Source of the DNA: Streptomyces sp. f51
Lineage (GTDB): Bacteria; Actinomycetota; Actinomycetes; Streptomycetales; Streptomycetaceae
Assembly: GCF_037940415.1 (NCBI RefSeq)
Contig: NZ_CP149798.1
Location: 1-64,000 of the forward strand
Direction: 5' to 3'
Length of the DNA stretch: 64,000 bases
The stretch's first letter is position 1, and each line of letters begins with the position of its first letter. Under the pieces are notes generated by a model. It was given only the letters and a program-made list of their open reading frames with translations, searched no databases and was not told the DNA's origin. Made by a program: the position numbers and the translations under genes. Positions 33,691-42,848 of this stretch are shown piece after piece.

Positions 33691-34719
33691 ATGACGACGA
33701 CGGAGGCACTGGCCCCGTCCGGTGTCCGTCTCCCGGGCGCCGCGGTCAGGACCGGGCACACCCTGGGCCGTGTTCTGGCCGTCCTCGCCCGCTCGGCCGC
33801 GATCTTCGTGCCCGTGTTCGTGGTCGCGACGTTCGTGACCTTCGCCCTGCGGTCGCTGAGCGGGCTGAGCCCGGCGCGCATCCAGCTGGGCGAGGAGGCG
33901 ACTCCCGCCGCGGTCGCCCGTGTCGAGGCCCACTGGGGCCTCGACCGGCCCTTCCTCGTCCAGTACGGGGACTGGTTCGGGGGCGTCCTGCACGGACGGC
34001 TCGGCACGAGCTGGACCAACGGCGCCGACATCTCCACCCTCATCGGCCTCGGCCTGGGCGTGAGCCTGTCGGTGGCGACGTTCGCTCTGATCATCGGTGT
34101 CGTCGCGGGGTTCGGCCTCGGCACGATCGCGGCGGTGCGCCGCACCACCTGGATCGACCGGGCGATCACGGGCTTCGTCACGCTGATCTCGGTGATGCCG
34201 GCGTTCGTCGTCGGTATCGTGCTCGTCGCGGTCCTCTCGGTGGGACTGCATCTGTTCCCCTCCGCCGGATACGTTCCGGCGGAGGAGGGGTTCGGGCCGT
34301 GGCTCGCCCACATCACCCTGCCCGCCGTCGCGCTGAGCTTCGACGTGGTCGCCGACGTGGCCCGCCAGCTGCGCGGCAGCCTCGTGGGGGCCTACCGCGA
34401 GAACTACGTGACCGGCGCGGTCGTCCGGGGCCTGAGCCCGCGCCGGATCTTCTTCGGCCATGTCCTGCGCAACGGCCTCGGACCCGCGCTCGCCACCCTC
34501 GGACTGAAGTTCCCGGCCCTCGTCGGCGCCTCCGTCGTCACGGAGTGGATCTTCGGGCTCCAGGGGTTCGGGCGGTTCGCCAACGACTCCGCGCAGGCCG
34601 GCGACGTCCCCGCGGTGCAGGGCGTCCTCGTGGTGTCGATCGTCCTGGTCGTCGCCTTCAACCTGCTCGTCAATCTGGTGCTGGCGCGCGTCACACCGGC
34701 CGCCCGGCGGGGGGTGTGA
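33691..34719 (+). CDS. Peptide-type ABC transporter permease (DppB-like)
   Basis: The 342-residue protein has six membrane spans. The DppB-family periplasmic loop follows TM1 (ARVEAHWGLDRPFLVQYGDWFGGVLHGRLGTSW), and the EAA coupling loop YRENYVTGAVVRGLSPRRIFFGHVLRNGLGPAL lies in the C-terminal half. It lies 32 bases after the binding-protein gene, preceded by AAGGGGG. It pairs with the DppC-like permease that begins two to three bases after its stop or overlaps it. Confidence 0.92.
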   Translation: MTTTEALAPSGVRLPGAAVRTGHTLGRVLAVLARSAAIFVPVFVVATFVTFALRSLSGLSPARIQLGEEATPAAVARVEAHWGLDRPFLVQYGDWFGGVLHGRLGTSWTNGADISTLIGLGLGVSLSVATFALIIGVVAGFGLGTIAAVRRTTWIDRAITGFVTLISVMPAFVVGIVLVAVLSVGLHLFPSAGYVPAEEGFGPWLAHITLPAVALSFDVVADVARQLRGSLVGAYRENYVTGAVVRGLSPRRIFFGHVLRNGLGPALATLGLKFPALVGASVVTEWIFGLQGFGRFANDSAQAGDVPAVQGVLVVSIVLVVAFNLLVNLVLARVTPAARRGV

Positions 34720-34721
34720 CC

Positions 34722-35612
34722 ATGGTGCGCCGCGTTCTCACCCTCACCTCGGCCCGCATCGCCCTGGCCGTCCTCGTCGCGATCGCCGTGCTCGCCCTGT
34801 TCGGGCCGCTCCTCGCTCCGCAGGACCCCCTGGCCACCAGCGACCACACGCTCGCCGCCGCCTCCGGTGCCCACTGGCTGGGGACGGACTACCTCGGCCG
34901 CGACGTGCTGAGCAGGCTCCTGGCCGGCTCCCGCGTCAGCGTGCTGGGCTCGCTGGAGGTCGCGTTCACGGCCCTGGCCATCGGTGCCGTCCCCGGCATC
35001 CTGTCGGTCCACCTCGGCCGGGTCTTCGAATGGGTCACGCTCCGGCTCGCCGACACGTTGGTCGCCCTGCCGTTCCTGCTCTTCGCCGTCGCCGTCGTCG
35101 CGCTGCTCGGCAACGGCCTCACCCAGGCGATGCTCGTCACGGGCGCCCTGGTGTCCCCGCTGTTCTACCGCGTGGCCCGCGCCGCCACCCTGGCCGTCGC
35201 CCGCTCGCCGTACGTGGAGGCCGCGATCGTCTCCGGCGCCTCGACCGGCTGGATCGTACGCCGCCACGTGTGGGCCAAGGTGCTCCCGCCGATCGCGGTG
35301 GCGCTGGCCCAGACCGTCGGCGTCGGCTTCGTCATCGTGTCGAGCCTGACCTTCCTCGGCATCGGGGTGCAGCCTCCCGCGCCCACCTGGGGCGGTCTGC
35401 TCGCGTCCGACCTGGGCTATCTCAGCCACCAGCCGTGGGCACCGCTCGCCCCCGCCCTCCTGATCATGGTCACCGTCTGGGCCTGCAACCTCCTCGCCGA
35501 CGCCGTCCGAGACGTCTCCGGCGAGGCGGGCCGCACCTCGGCCGGCCGCGCCAGGAACCGACCCGACCGCCGCTCCCAGGCCGGTCCCGCTCCCGCCGGA
35601 GGTGCGCGATGA
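34722..35612 (+). CDS. Peptide-type ABC transporter permease (DppC-like)
   Basis: The 296-residue protein starts at ATG 34722; GTG 34716, overlapping the previous stop as GTGA, is an equally plausible start adding two residues. Family markers are the N-terminal LLAPQDPLATSDHTLAAASGAHWLGTDYLGRDVLSRLLAGSRVS and the coupling loop YVEAAIVSGASTGWIVRRHVWAKVLPPI. A Ser/Arg-rich cytoplasmic tail of about 30 residues follows the last span. It overlaps the next ATPase gene by ATGA. Confidence 0.92.
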   Translation: MVRRVLTLTSARIALAVLVAIAVLALFGPLLAPQDPLATSDHTLAAASGAHWLGTDYLGRDVLSRLLAGSRVSVLGSLEVAFTALAIGAVPGILSVHLGRVFEWVTLRLADTLVALPFLLFAVAVVALLGNGLTQAMLVTGALVSPLFYRVARAATLAVARSPYVEAAIVSGASTGWIVRRHVWAKVLPPIAVALAQTVGVGFVIVSSLTFLGIGVQPPAPTWGGLLASDLGYLSHQPWAPLAPALLIMVTVWACNLLADAVRDVSGEAGRTSAGRARNRPDRRSQAGPAPAGGAR

Positions 35613-36520
35613 CGACCCTGTCCGGGAAACTCCTCACCGAGACCGTGACGGGCGAAGAAGCCCCGGAGACCACCGGGTCCGCTCCCACGGCACCGCCCGA
35701 ACCGCCGTCCCCCGTGCTGGCCGTACGTGATGTGCGGATCGGGGAGGGGGACGGCGGCCGGGAGATCGTCCACGGCGTCAGCTTCACGCTCACGCCCGGC
35801 AGCGCCGTCGGCATCGTCGGCGAGTCCGGCAGCGGGAAGACCCTCACCTGCCGTGCCGCGCTCGGAATCCTGCCCGCGCCCTTCGAGGTCACCGGGGGCT
35901 CGGTGGAGATCGACGGCCACGACATCGCCGGGCTGTCCCCGGCGCGGTGGACGGATCTGCGCGGTGCCACGATCAGCGCCGTCTTCCAGGACCCGGCCTC
36001 CTATCTCAACCCCTCGATCCGCGTGGGGGCGCAGATCGCCGAGGTCCTCCGGGTCAAGACCGGCCTGAAGCGGCGCGCCGCACGGCGCCGGACGACCGAA
36101 CTGCTGCGGTCGGTCCATCTCCGTGACCCGGAGCTCGTCGCCTCGCAGTACCCCCACGAGCTGTCCGGCGGCATGCTCCAGCGGGTCCTCATCGCCGTGG
36201 CCATCGCCGCGGGTCCGCGCATCCTCATCGCCGACGAGGCCACCACCGCGCTCGACGTCACCGTCCAGGCCGAGATCCTCGACCTGCTGGCCGACCTTCG
36301 CGAGCGGACCGGACTCGCCCTGGTGGTGGTCTCCCACGACCTGGCCGTGGTCGCCCAGCTGTGCGACGAGGTCCTCGTCATGCGCCACGGCGAGGTGGTC
36401 GAACAGGGCCCGGCCGAGGACGTGCTCCGCCGGCCGCGGCACGCGTACACGCGGCTGCTGATCGCCGAGCACGAGCAGTACGGCCTGGAGAAGTTCCTCG
36501 CACCCGAGGGGGAGTCATGA
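35609..36520 (+). CDS. Peptide-type ABC transporter ATPase (DppD-like)
   Basis: The 303-residue protein has Walker A GESGSGKT (residue ~74), Q-loop AVFQDPASYLNPSIRVG, signature LSGGMLQRV, Walker B ILIADEATTALDV and the switch His in VVSHDLAVV. The usual C-terminal oligopeptide-type extension (HAYTRLLIAEHEQYGLEKF) is short. It pairs with the next ATPase, and its stop overlaps that gene's start by ATGA. Confidence 0.93.
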   Translation: MTTLSGKLLTETVTGEEAPETTGSAPTAPPEPPSPVLAVRDVRIGEGDGGREIVHGVSFTLTPGSAVGIVGESGSGKTLTCRAALGILPAPFEVTGGSVEIDGHDIAGLSPARWTDLRGATISAVFQDPASYLNPSIRVGAQIAEVLRVKTGLKRRAARRRTTELLRSVHLRDPELVASQYPHELSGGMLQRVLIAVAIAAGPRILIADEATTALDVTVQAEILDLLADLRERTGLALVVVSHDLAVVAQLCDEVLVMRHGEVVEQGPAEDVLRRPRHAYTRLLIAEHEQYGLEKFLAPEGES

Positions 36521-37470
36521 CCACGGACACCGTGAAGTCCGCCCCGGACCCGGGAGCCGTTGCGGTCCCGGGAGCCGCCCCGGACCCGGGAGCCGCTCCG
36601 GCAGCGGGGTCCGCCCCTGCCACCGGATCAACCCGGGCCGGAGAGCCGAAGCGTCCCGTCCTGGAGATCAGGGACCTCGCCGTCCGTTACGGACCGCGCC
36701 GACGCCACCGGCACGCGCTGCACGGCGTCGCGTTGAATGTCGCGCCGGGCGAGACCGTCGGGATCATCGGCGAGACGGGTTCGGGCAAGTCCACCCTGGC
36801 CCGGGCGGTGCTCGGTCTGGTGCGGCCCTCGGCGGGCTCCGTGGTCGTCGACGGCGAGGACGTCACCGCGTACGGCCGCAGGCAGTGGCGTGCGCTGCGC
36901 CGGCGGGGCCTGGTCCAGTACGTCTTCCAGGACCCCCTGCGCAGTCTCGACCCCGACCTCACCGTCGAGGCCTCACTGAGCGAACCCCTGCTTGTCCAGG
37001 GCGTGTCCCGCGCCGAGACGGCACACCGGGTCCGCGCCTTCCTGGCCCGCGTCCACCTCTCCGAGGACCTGCTCGCCCGGCTGCCCGGTGAACTCTCCGG
37101 CGGACAGCGCCAACGCGTCGCCGTGGCACGGGCGTTGGTCACCGAACCCCGGCTGGTCATCCTCGACGAACCGGTCAGCGCCCTGGACTCCGCCAACCGC
37201 GTCCAGATCCTGCGCATCCTGGAGGAACTCCGCGACGACGGGGTGGCCCTCGTCTTCATCTCCCACGACCTCGGCTCCGTCGCGGGGATCGCCGACCGCA
37301 TCGCCGTGCTCTACCGCGGCGAACTGGTCGAGACCGGCGCCGCCCGCGATGTCATCGGCCGCCCCCAGCACCCGTACACGCGCCTGCTCGTCCGTTCCGC
37401 GCCCACCCTGAGCTCCGCCCCGGCCGACCGGGCCGAACGCGCGGCCCTGCGCGCCCTGCTGAACGTCTGA
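36517..37470 (+). CDS. Peptide-type ABC transporter ATPase (DppF-like)
   Basis: The 317-residue protein has Walker A GETGSGKST, Q-loop YVFQDPLRSLDPDL, signature LSGGQRQRV, Walker B LVILDEPVSALD and FISHDLGSV. The first ~45 residues are an unusual Ala/Gly/Pro-rich leader with the repeated element PGAAPDPGA, absent from typical DppF proteins. It completes a five-component importer with the four genes upstream. The LLM gene begins 25 bases later behind AGGAAGAA. Confidence 0.92.
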   Translation: MTTDTVKSAPDPGAVAVPGAAPDPGAAPAAGSAPATGSTRAGEPKRPVLEIRDLAVRYGPRRRHRHALHGVALNVAPGETVGIIGETGSGKSTLARAVLGLVRPSAGSVVVDGEDVTAYGRRQWRALRRRGLVQYVFQDPLRSLDPDLTVEASLSEPLLVQGVSRAETAHRVRAFLARVHLSEDLLARLPGELSGGQRQRVAVARALVTEPRLVILDEPVSALDSANRVQILRILEELRDDGVALVFISHDLGSVAGIADRIAVLYRGELVETGAARDVIGRPQHPYTRLLVRSAPTLSSAPADRAERAALRALLNV

Positions 37471-37495
37471 AGCCCTCGAAGACAGGAAGAACACC

Positions 37496-38836
37496 ATGCC
37501 CCGCACCATCCATCTCGCCCTGCACCCCTACGGCGTCGGCGGTCCCGGCCAGCACGGTCTGTGGAAGGACCCGCGCGTCGCGAAGAACGCGAGCATCGAC
37601 ATCGACTACTACATCCGGCTGGCGAAGGCGGCCGAACACGCCCTGTTCGACGCCCTGTTCATCGTCGACAGCCAGTTCATCAACGCCACCTACCCGGCGC
37701 ACTACCTCAACCGCCTCGAACCGCTCACCCTGTTGTCCGCGGTCGCCACCCACACCCGGCACATCGGCCTGGTGGGAACCGCCAGTTCGACCTACAACTC
37801 GCCGTTCAACCTGGCCCGGCGCTTCGCCTCGCTGGACCACATCAGCGGCGGCCGGGCCGGCTGGAACGTCGTCACCAGTTTCGACACCGGCACGTCCAAG
37901 AACTTCGGACTCGACGAACACCTGGACTACACCTCCAGGTACGGCCGCGCGCTGGAGTTCGTGCGGGTGGCCCGCGGTCTGTGGGACTCCTACGAGGACG
38001 ACGCGTTCCCCGCCGACGTGGCCCGGGACGTCTTCCTCGACCCGGCCAAGCTGCACGCGCTCGACCACGAGGGCGAGCACTTCAAGGTGGCAGGACCGCT
38101 GAACCTCTCCCGCTCCCCGCAGGGCCAGCCCGTGATCTTCCAGGCCGGGGTCTCCGAGGAGGGACGCGATCTCGCGGCGCAGGTCGCCGAGGGCATCTAC
38201 GCGCCCGGCGGCACGCTCCAGCAGGCCCAGGAGTACTACGCCGACATCAAGAAGCGCACGGCCTCCTACGGACGCGACCCCGACCACATCAAGATCTTCA
38301 TCCACGGGAGCCCGGTGGTCGCCGCCACCGACGAGGCGGCCCGGCGCCGCGAACGCGAGATCTTCGAGGAGGACAACGACTTCGGCCGCAACCTCGCCCT
38401 GCTCGGACGCTCCTTCGGCGCCTACGACTTCAGCGCGCACGACCTGGACGCGCCCTTCCCCGATGTCGCGCACCTCGCGGAGAAGGGCGGCCGCACCGGC
38501 GCGGCGGCCCTGATCGAGCGGGCCCGCACGGAGAACCTGACGCTGCGCCAAGTCGCCGAGTCCGTCAACCAGTTCCGCGGATCACCCTTCGTCGGCGCCC
38601 CCGGGACCGTCGCCGACACCATCGAGAAGTGGTTCGACGCCGGCACCTTCGACGGCATCAACCTCGCCTTCCGCACCGAGGACGAACTGGACCTCTTCGT
38701 CGACGGGGTCGTGCCGATCCTCCAGAAGCGCGGGCTCTTCCGTACCGAGTACGCGGCCGACACGCTGCGCGGCAACCTCGGCCTGCCCGTCCCGGCCAAC
38801 CGGCACACCCGCGAACCGCAGCTCGCGAACGACTGA
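37496..38836 (+). CDS. LLM-class flavin-dependent monooxygenase, NtaA/SnaA/DszA family
   Basis: The 446-residue TIM-barrel protein carries the family pattern. Key segments are IHLALHPYGVGG at the start, HIGLVGTASSTYNSPFNLARRFASLDHISGGRAGWNVVTS, and HFKVAGPLNLSRSPQGQPVIFQAGVSEEGRDLAAQ. These two-component enzymes use free FMNH2 and O2 to oxidise organosulfur or amine compounds; relatives cleave C-S or C-N bonds (DszA, DmoA, NtaA). FMNH2 would come from the SsuE-like reductase at 40924. The substrate is unknown. Confidence 0.9.
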   Translation: MPRTIHLALHPYGVGGPGQHGLWKDPRVAKNASIDIDYYIRLAKAAEHALFDALFIVDSQFINATYPAHYLNRLEPLTLLSAVATHTRHIGLVGTASSTYNSPFNLARRFASLDHISGGRAGWNVVTSFDTGTSKNFGLDEHLDYTSRYGRALEFVRVARGLWDSYEDDAFPADVARDVFLDPAKLHALDHEGEHFKVAGPLNLSRSPQGQPVIFQAGVSEEGRDLAAQVAEGIYAPGGTLQQAQEYYADIKKRTASYGRDPDHIKIFIHGSPVVAATDEAARRREREIFEEDNDFGRNLALLGRSFGAYDFSAHDLDAPFPDVAHLAEKGGRTGAAALIERARTENLTLRQVAESVNQFRGSPFVGAPGTVADTIEKWFDAGTFDGINLAFRTEDELDLFVDGVVPILQKRGLFRTEYAADTLRGNLGLPVPANRHTREPQLAND

Positions 38837-38961
38837 GATCCCGCCGCGGCCGGCCGGTGGAGGCGGACCGGCACCGGCCGCGACCGGCGGCGGCCTCACC
38901 CGAGCGCCGTCCGGCACGGCCGCCCCGACGAGACGACCCGCCACCGAAAGGCCGACATCCC

Positions 38962-40011
38962 ATGACGAGCGAGCGACCACGCTTCCGGCTCGGCTTCCTC
39001 ACCCACGTCCAGGGACGCGATCAGGACATCGCCCGCACCTACCGCAACGCGCAGGAGCTGTTCGCCGTGGCGGACGAGCTCGGCTTCGACGTCGGCTGGG
39101 TGGCCCAGCACCACGTCGCCCACGGCGGTGGCGGACTGTCCTCGCCCTGGACCTTCCTCGCCCACGCGGCCGCACGGACCAGCCGCATCCGCCTGGGCAC
39201 GGCCGTCACCGTCCTCCCGCTCGAGGACCCGATCCGCCTCGCCGAGGACATCGCCACCGTCGACGCCCTGAGCGGCGGTCGCGTCGAGATCGGTGTGGGC
39301 AGCGGATCGAGCGCCCAGGAGTACGCCGCGTTCGGCCGGGACGCCGACCGCAAACGCGAACTGACCAGCGAGAACCTCGACCTCCTGCGACGGGCCCTGG
39401 CCCACGAGGAGGTGGGGACGCCCGGCTTCCGCGTCCAGCCCCGCCCCGGCGACTTCGGCCGCCGCGTCTGGCAGGGCGTGTTCAGCGCGCAGGGGGCCGA
39501 GTACGCGGCGCGCCGCGGTTCGAACCTGCTGCTCAACCGGGCGGCCTACGGATTCGACTCCCCCACCGACGAGGTGCAGCGGCCCTGGGCCGACGCCTTC
39601 CTCGCCGCCTGGGACCGGCCGCACCGCCCGCGCGTCGGCCTGTCCCGCTTCGTCTTCCCGGCCAAGGACCGGCGCACCGCGCTCCGCGCGATCGGCGACG
39701 ACGTGCACCGGGCGGCGCTGCGCATGGCGGAGAGCGGCGCGTTCCCCAAGGGCCTCGACCGGGACGAGGCGCTGCGACGCTTCCACTCCTTCCACGGCCA
39801 TCCCGAGGAGATCGTCGAAGCTCTGGGCCGCGAGCAGGTCCTGCCCGTCGCGACGGACCTGATCGCCCAGTTCAACCCCGCCGTCCCCGACCACGACGCC
39901 GCCGTCCGCGCCCTCGAACTCATCGCGACCGAGGTGGCGCCCGCGCTGGGCTGGAAGCCCGCGCACCGGGGCGGGCCCGCACCCGTCGAACCCGTACCAG
40001 CAGGAGCCTGA
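38962..40011 (+). CDS. LLM-class luciferase-like FMN monooxygenase
   Basis: ATG 38962 opens a 349-residue bacterial-luciferase-like protein. Its features are a conserved N-terminal strand FRLGFLTHVQG, then LGFDVGWVAQHHVAHGGGGLSSPWTFLAHAAARTSRIRLG and ALSGGRVEIGVGSGSS. The last two are the flavin-phosphate side of the barrel. It is distinct from the upstream NtaA-type enzyme and resembles LLM proteins that travel with peptide-type ABC importers. The two may act in sequence on one substrate. A 125-base gap precedes it, and the hydrolase follows after one base. Confidence 0.85.
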   Translation: MTSERPRFRLGFLTHVQGRDQDIARTYRNAQELFAVADELGFDVGWVAQHHVAHGGGGLSSPWTFLAHAAARTSRIRLGTAVTVLPLEDPIRLAEDIATVDALSGGRVEIGVGSGSSAQEYAAFGRDADRKRELTSENLDLLRRALAHEEVGTPGFRVQPRPGDFGRRVWQGVFSAQGAEYAARRGSNLLLNRAAYGFDSPTDEVQRPWADAFLAAWDRPHRPRVGLSRFVFPAKDRRTALRAIGDDVHRAALRMAESGAFPKGLDRDEALRRFHSFHGHPEEIVEALGREQVLPVATDLIAQFNPAVPDHDAAVRALELIATEVAPALGWKPAHRGGPAPVEPVPAGA

Positions 40012-40012
40012 G

Positions 40013-40789
40013 ATGCCCACGTACACCGACCACCACGGGCCCGAAGGGCTCCTCGTCCGCGGCACGATCCTCGTGGTCCCCGGCCGCGGCGAGACCCGGG
40101 CGACCTACGCGCGCCTCGGTGCGCGGCTCGCCGCCGACGCCTACCGGGTCCGGGTTATCGACCCCCCGGCCCTCGACGCCGACGACCCTGCCGGGTCCCT
40201 GACCGAGCTGGAGGCCCGGCTCGCCCGGGCCGTCGAGGACACCGCCTCGCAGGACGGTGTCGTACGGCCGGTCGTCCTCGTCGGCGCCGACTCGGGGGCC
40301 GTGGCGCTCGCCGCGCTCCTCGGCGGGTCCCGCACCCCGGCCGCCTGGTGGCCGAACGCCGTGGTCCTCGCCGGCCTTCCCGGTCCGTCCGCGAAGACCG
40401 GCGCCGTCGGCGCCACGTGGGACGCCGAGCTCGACGTCCGCACCGCGTGCCCCACGCATCGGGGCCGCCTCACCGAGGACCCCGAGGTGCGGCGCGGGTC
40501 GCTCGACGCCGCTCTGCCGGACGTGCTGCTCTCGGCGGCGTACGACAGCGAGTCACCGCTGCCCACCCTGCTGCTCGTGGGCGACTCCGATCCGCTCGCC
40601 GACGACGAGGCACTCGCCCGCCTCGCCAAGTCCCTTCCCCTGGCCCGCCTTTCGGTCGTCCACGGAGCTCACCACGACGTCCTCAACGACCTCCAGCACC
40701 GTTCGGTGGCGGCCGAGGTCGTCGGCTTCCTGGAAGCACTGCGGGGTGACCTGCGGCCGCTGATCAGTGTGCGGTCCAGCGCCTGGTGA
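40013..40789 (+). CDS. Alpha/beta hydrolase
   Basis: The 258-residue protein has an alpha/beta-hydrolase layout. The nucleophile elbow is GADSGA (Ser94), the acid is probably Asp191 or Asp193 in LLVGDSDPLADD, and a catalytic His (220 or 221) lies in VVHGAHHDVLND. The early VVPGRGETRATYARLG supplies the oxyanion loop. In this operon it could cleave an ester or thioester, or the acyl group of an oxidised organosulfur intermediate, but nothing in the sequence fixes the substrate. It begins one base after the LLM stop, so the two are coupled. Confidence 0.85.
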   Translation: MPTYTDHHGPEGLLVRGTILVVPGRGETRATYARLGARLAADAYRVRVIDPPALDADDPAGSLTELEARLARAVEDTASQDGVVRPVVLVGADSGAVALAALLGGSRTPAAWWPNAVVLAGLPGPSAKTGAVGATWDAELDVRTACPTHRGRLTEDPEVRRGSLDAALPDVLLSAAYDSESPLPTLLLVGDSDPLADDEALARLAKSLPLARLSVVHGAHHDVLNDLQHRSVAAEVVGFLEALRGDLRPLISVRSSAW

Positions 40790-40923
40790 GAGCCCGTCGG
40801 GCGGGCCGGCGTACACCGGCCGGCCCGGCCGACGCGAAGGCTCCCCCGACGCGCAGGCCCGGCCGACCGGCCGGCGCACGCACCCGCTTTCACCCAACCG
40901 AATCCCGACCCGGAAGGTCCGCC

Positions 40924-41481
40924 ATGGCCACCATCGTGTCCGTCTCCGGAAGCCCCTCCCCCACCTCCCGCACCACACGGCTCCTGCGCCACCTCGACGA
41001 CCGGCTGCGCCGCCAGGGCCACGAGGTCGTCCCCCTGGAAGTGCGTACGCTGCCCGCCCACGCGCTGCTCGGAGCCGACTTCCGGCATCCGGCGATCGTC
41101 GAGTCGGCGGCCCTGTTCGAGCGGGCCGACGGCGTGGTGATCGGAACACCGGTCTACAAGGCCGCCTACTCCGGCCTGCTGAAGTCGTTCCTCGATCTGC
41201 TCCCGCAGTACGCGCTGGCCGGCAAGACGGTGCTGCCCCTCGCCACGGGCGGCAGCACGGCCCATGTCCTCGCCATCGACTACGCGCTGCGTCCGGTGCT
41301 CACGTCCATGGGCGCGTCGCACATCGTGCCCGGCTGGTTCACCCTCGACAAGGACATCACCGCCGACGAGGACGGCACAGCCGTGATCGCACCCGCCGCG
41401 GCCCAGGCCCTGGAGCAGGTGACGGACCACTTCTCCGTCGCTCTTGGCGGCCGCGCGACGGCACTCGCGTCGACCGGCTGA
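40924..41481 (+). CDS. ssuE: NADPH-dependent FMN reductase, SsuE type
   Basis: The 185-residue flavodoxin-fold enzyme matches SsuE closely. It begins IVSVSGSPSPTSRTTRLLRHL and has GTPVYKAAYSGLLKSFLDLLPQYALAGKTVLPLATGG followed by AIDYALRPVL. The inserted Tyr of the KAAYSG segment, which forms the pi-helix in SsuE, is present. It makes FMNH2 for the monooxygenases of this island. A 134-base gap with a GC-rich hairpin separates it from the hydrolase, so it may also have its own promoter. The operon ends at the terminator 55 bases later. Confidence 0.93.
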   Translation: MATIVSVSGSPSPTSRTTRLLRHLDDRLRRQGHEVVPLEVRTLPAHALLGADFRHPAIVESAALFERADGVVIGTPVYKAAYSGLLKSFLDLLPQYALAGKTVLPLATGGSTAHVLAIDYALRPVLTSMGASHIVPGWFTLDKDITADEDGTAVIAPAAAQALEQVTDHFSVALGGRATALASTG

Positions 41482-41535
41482 CCGCGAGCGCCCGGCCCGG
41501 GTCCGTGCGTGCTCCGCAGGTGATCACTCCGTCAC

Positions 41536-41583
41536 GAACAAGGCACCCCGTGCCCGGTACTCCGGGCACGGGGTGCCTTGTTC
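41536..41583. terminator. Long bidirectional terminator between the two organosulfur units
   Basis: A perfect 22-bp stem (GAACAAGGCACCCCGTGCCC and two more bases, with its complement) and a TACT loop lie between converging ssuE and the leftward LLM gene. Confidence 0.9.
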
Positions 41584-41623
41584 GTCGGCCCCGGCCGTCT
41601 CCCCGGAGAAGGCCGACGCCGGT

Positions 41624-42751
41624 TCACCGCTTGCGCCACTCCTCGGCCAGCAGTTCGTACGACCGCACCCGGTCCGCGTGTCCGTGGGTGATCGTGGTGA
41701 TGAGCAACTCGTCCGCTCCGGTGGCCTCTTGAAGCTGTTCCAGTTGGTCGGCCACCCGCCGGGGCGAGCCGACGAACTGCGTGTCGAGGCGGTCCTGGAC
41801 GAGGGCCAGGTCCGCGTCCGACCAGACGTGGGCGCGCGCCTCGTCCGGGGTCGGGAACTCGATGGCCCCCTCGGCCGTACGGATGCTGCGCACCCAGGGG
41901 CCGTATCCCGTGGCGAGTTCACGGGCCCGCTCGTCGTCCTCGGCGACCACGACGTCCGCGGACACGCTGACGTACGGCTTGTCGAGGACGTCGGAGGGCT
42001 GGAACGCGGCGCGGTAACCGTCGACCGCCTCCAGGACGGTGGCCGGGCTGACGTGGTAGTTCGCCGCGAACCGGAGTCCGCCCCGGCCCGCGACCTCGGC
42101 GCTCTGCCCGCCGCTGCTGCCGAGGATCCACAGCTCCAGGTCGGCGCCCTCGCCCGGCACGGCGCGCGCCTCGACGCCGTCGGACGAACGGTAGGTGCCC
42201 GCGAGCAGCGCGAGGATGTCGTCGATCTGCTCGCCGTAGTCCTGCGACTCGGCGTTGGGCTGCTGGAGGAGCGTGCGCTGAAGGGCGATCCTCGGTGAGC
42301 CGAGGAGGTGCTCGAAGGAGAACCGGGGCGGTATGAGGAGCCCGTTCGGGGCGCGGCCGTCGGTCACGGGTGTCGCGGTCACCGGTGCCGTGGCGGGCTT
42401 GCCGGACGGCCGGCCGCCCGAGCGTCCGAGGCCCAGGTCGAGGCGGCCGGGGTGCAGCGCGTCGATCAGGCCGAACTCCTCGACCGTGGACAGGGCGGTG
42501 CGGTGGCCGAGTTGTACGGCACCGGCGCCGAGCCGGATGGTCGAGGTCGCGGAGGCGGTCAGGGCGATGACGACCGCGGGCGAGGTTCCGGCCACGCCGG
42601 GGTTGAGATGGTGCTCCGCGAACCAGTAGCGGGCGTAGCCGAGGCTCTCGGCCCGGCGGGCCAGGTCGATGGAGTTGCGCAGCGCGTCTGCGGCCGTGGA
42701 ACCCGAGGAGACCGGAACCAGGTCGAGTACGCCGAGAGGGATGTCGGACAT
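41624..42751 (-). CDS. LLM-class flavin-dependent oxidoreductase, MsnO8/CmoO-like
   Basis: The 375-residue luciferase-fold protein begins PLGVLDLVPVSSGSTAADALRNSIDLARRAESLGYARYWFAEHH, the signature of the MsnO8-type branch. It continues with IRLGAGAVQLGHRTALSTVEEFGLIDALHPGRLDLGLGRSGG. An insertion of about 40 Pro/Thr/Gly residues follows. Bacillus YtmO/CmoO in the S-alkylcysteine salvage operon belongs to this branch. It is last in the leftward series of three LLM genes, 97 bases after the NtaA-type gene. Confidence 0.85.
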   Translation of the reverse strand: MSDIPLGVLDLVPVSSGSTAADALRNSIDLARRAESLGYARYWFAEHHLNPGVAGTSPAVVIALTASATSTIRLGAGAVQLGHRTALSTVEEFGLIDALHPGRLDLGLGRSGGRPSGKPATAPVTATPVTDGRAPNGLLIPPRFSFEHLLGSPRIALQRTLLQQPNAESQDYGEQIDDILALLAGTYRSSDGVEARAVPGEGADLELWILGSSGGQSAEVAGRGGLRFAANYHVSPATVLEAVDGYRAAFQPSDVLDKPYVSVSADVVVAEDDERARELATGYGPWVRSIRTAEGAIEFPTPDEARAHVWSDADLALVQDRLDTQFVGSPRRVADQLEQLQEATGADELLITTITHGHADRVRSYELLAEEWRKR

Positions 42752-42848
42752 GTGCTGGGGCCTCCTCAGCGGTCGACGGACGGGGGTGCGGTGGTGGACG
42801 GCGGGCCGGGAGCGCGGTGGCGCGGTACCCGGTCAGGGGCCTGGAGCC

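Noticed and set aside
31727-33709. A 660-codon minus-strand frame over the binding-protein gene
   Set aside because: Val/Gly/Arg-rich shadow of a clear family-5 binding protein.
40803-40826. GC-rich hairpin between the hydrolase and ssuE genes as an operon terminator
   Set aside because: No T-run and short distances; it could equally be an mRNA processing element, so it is not listed as a separate terminator.
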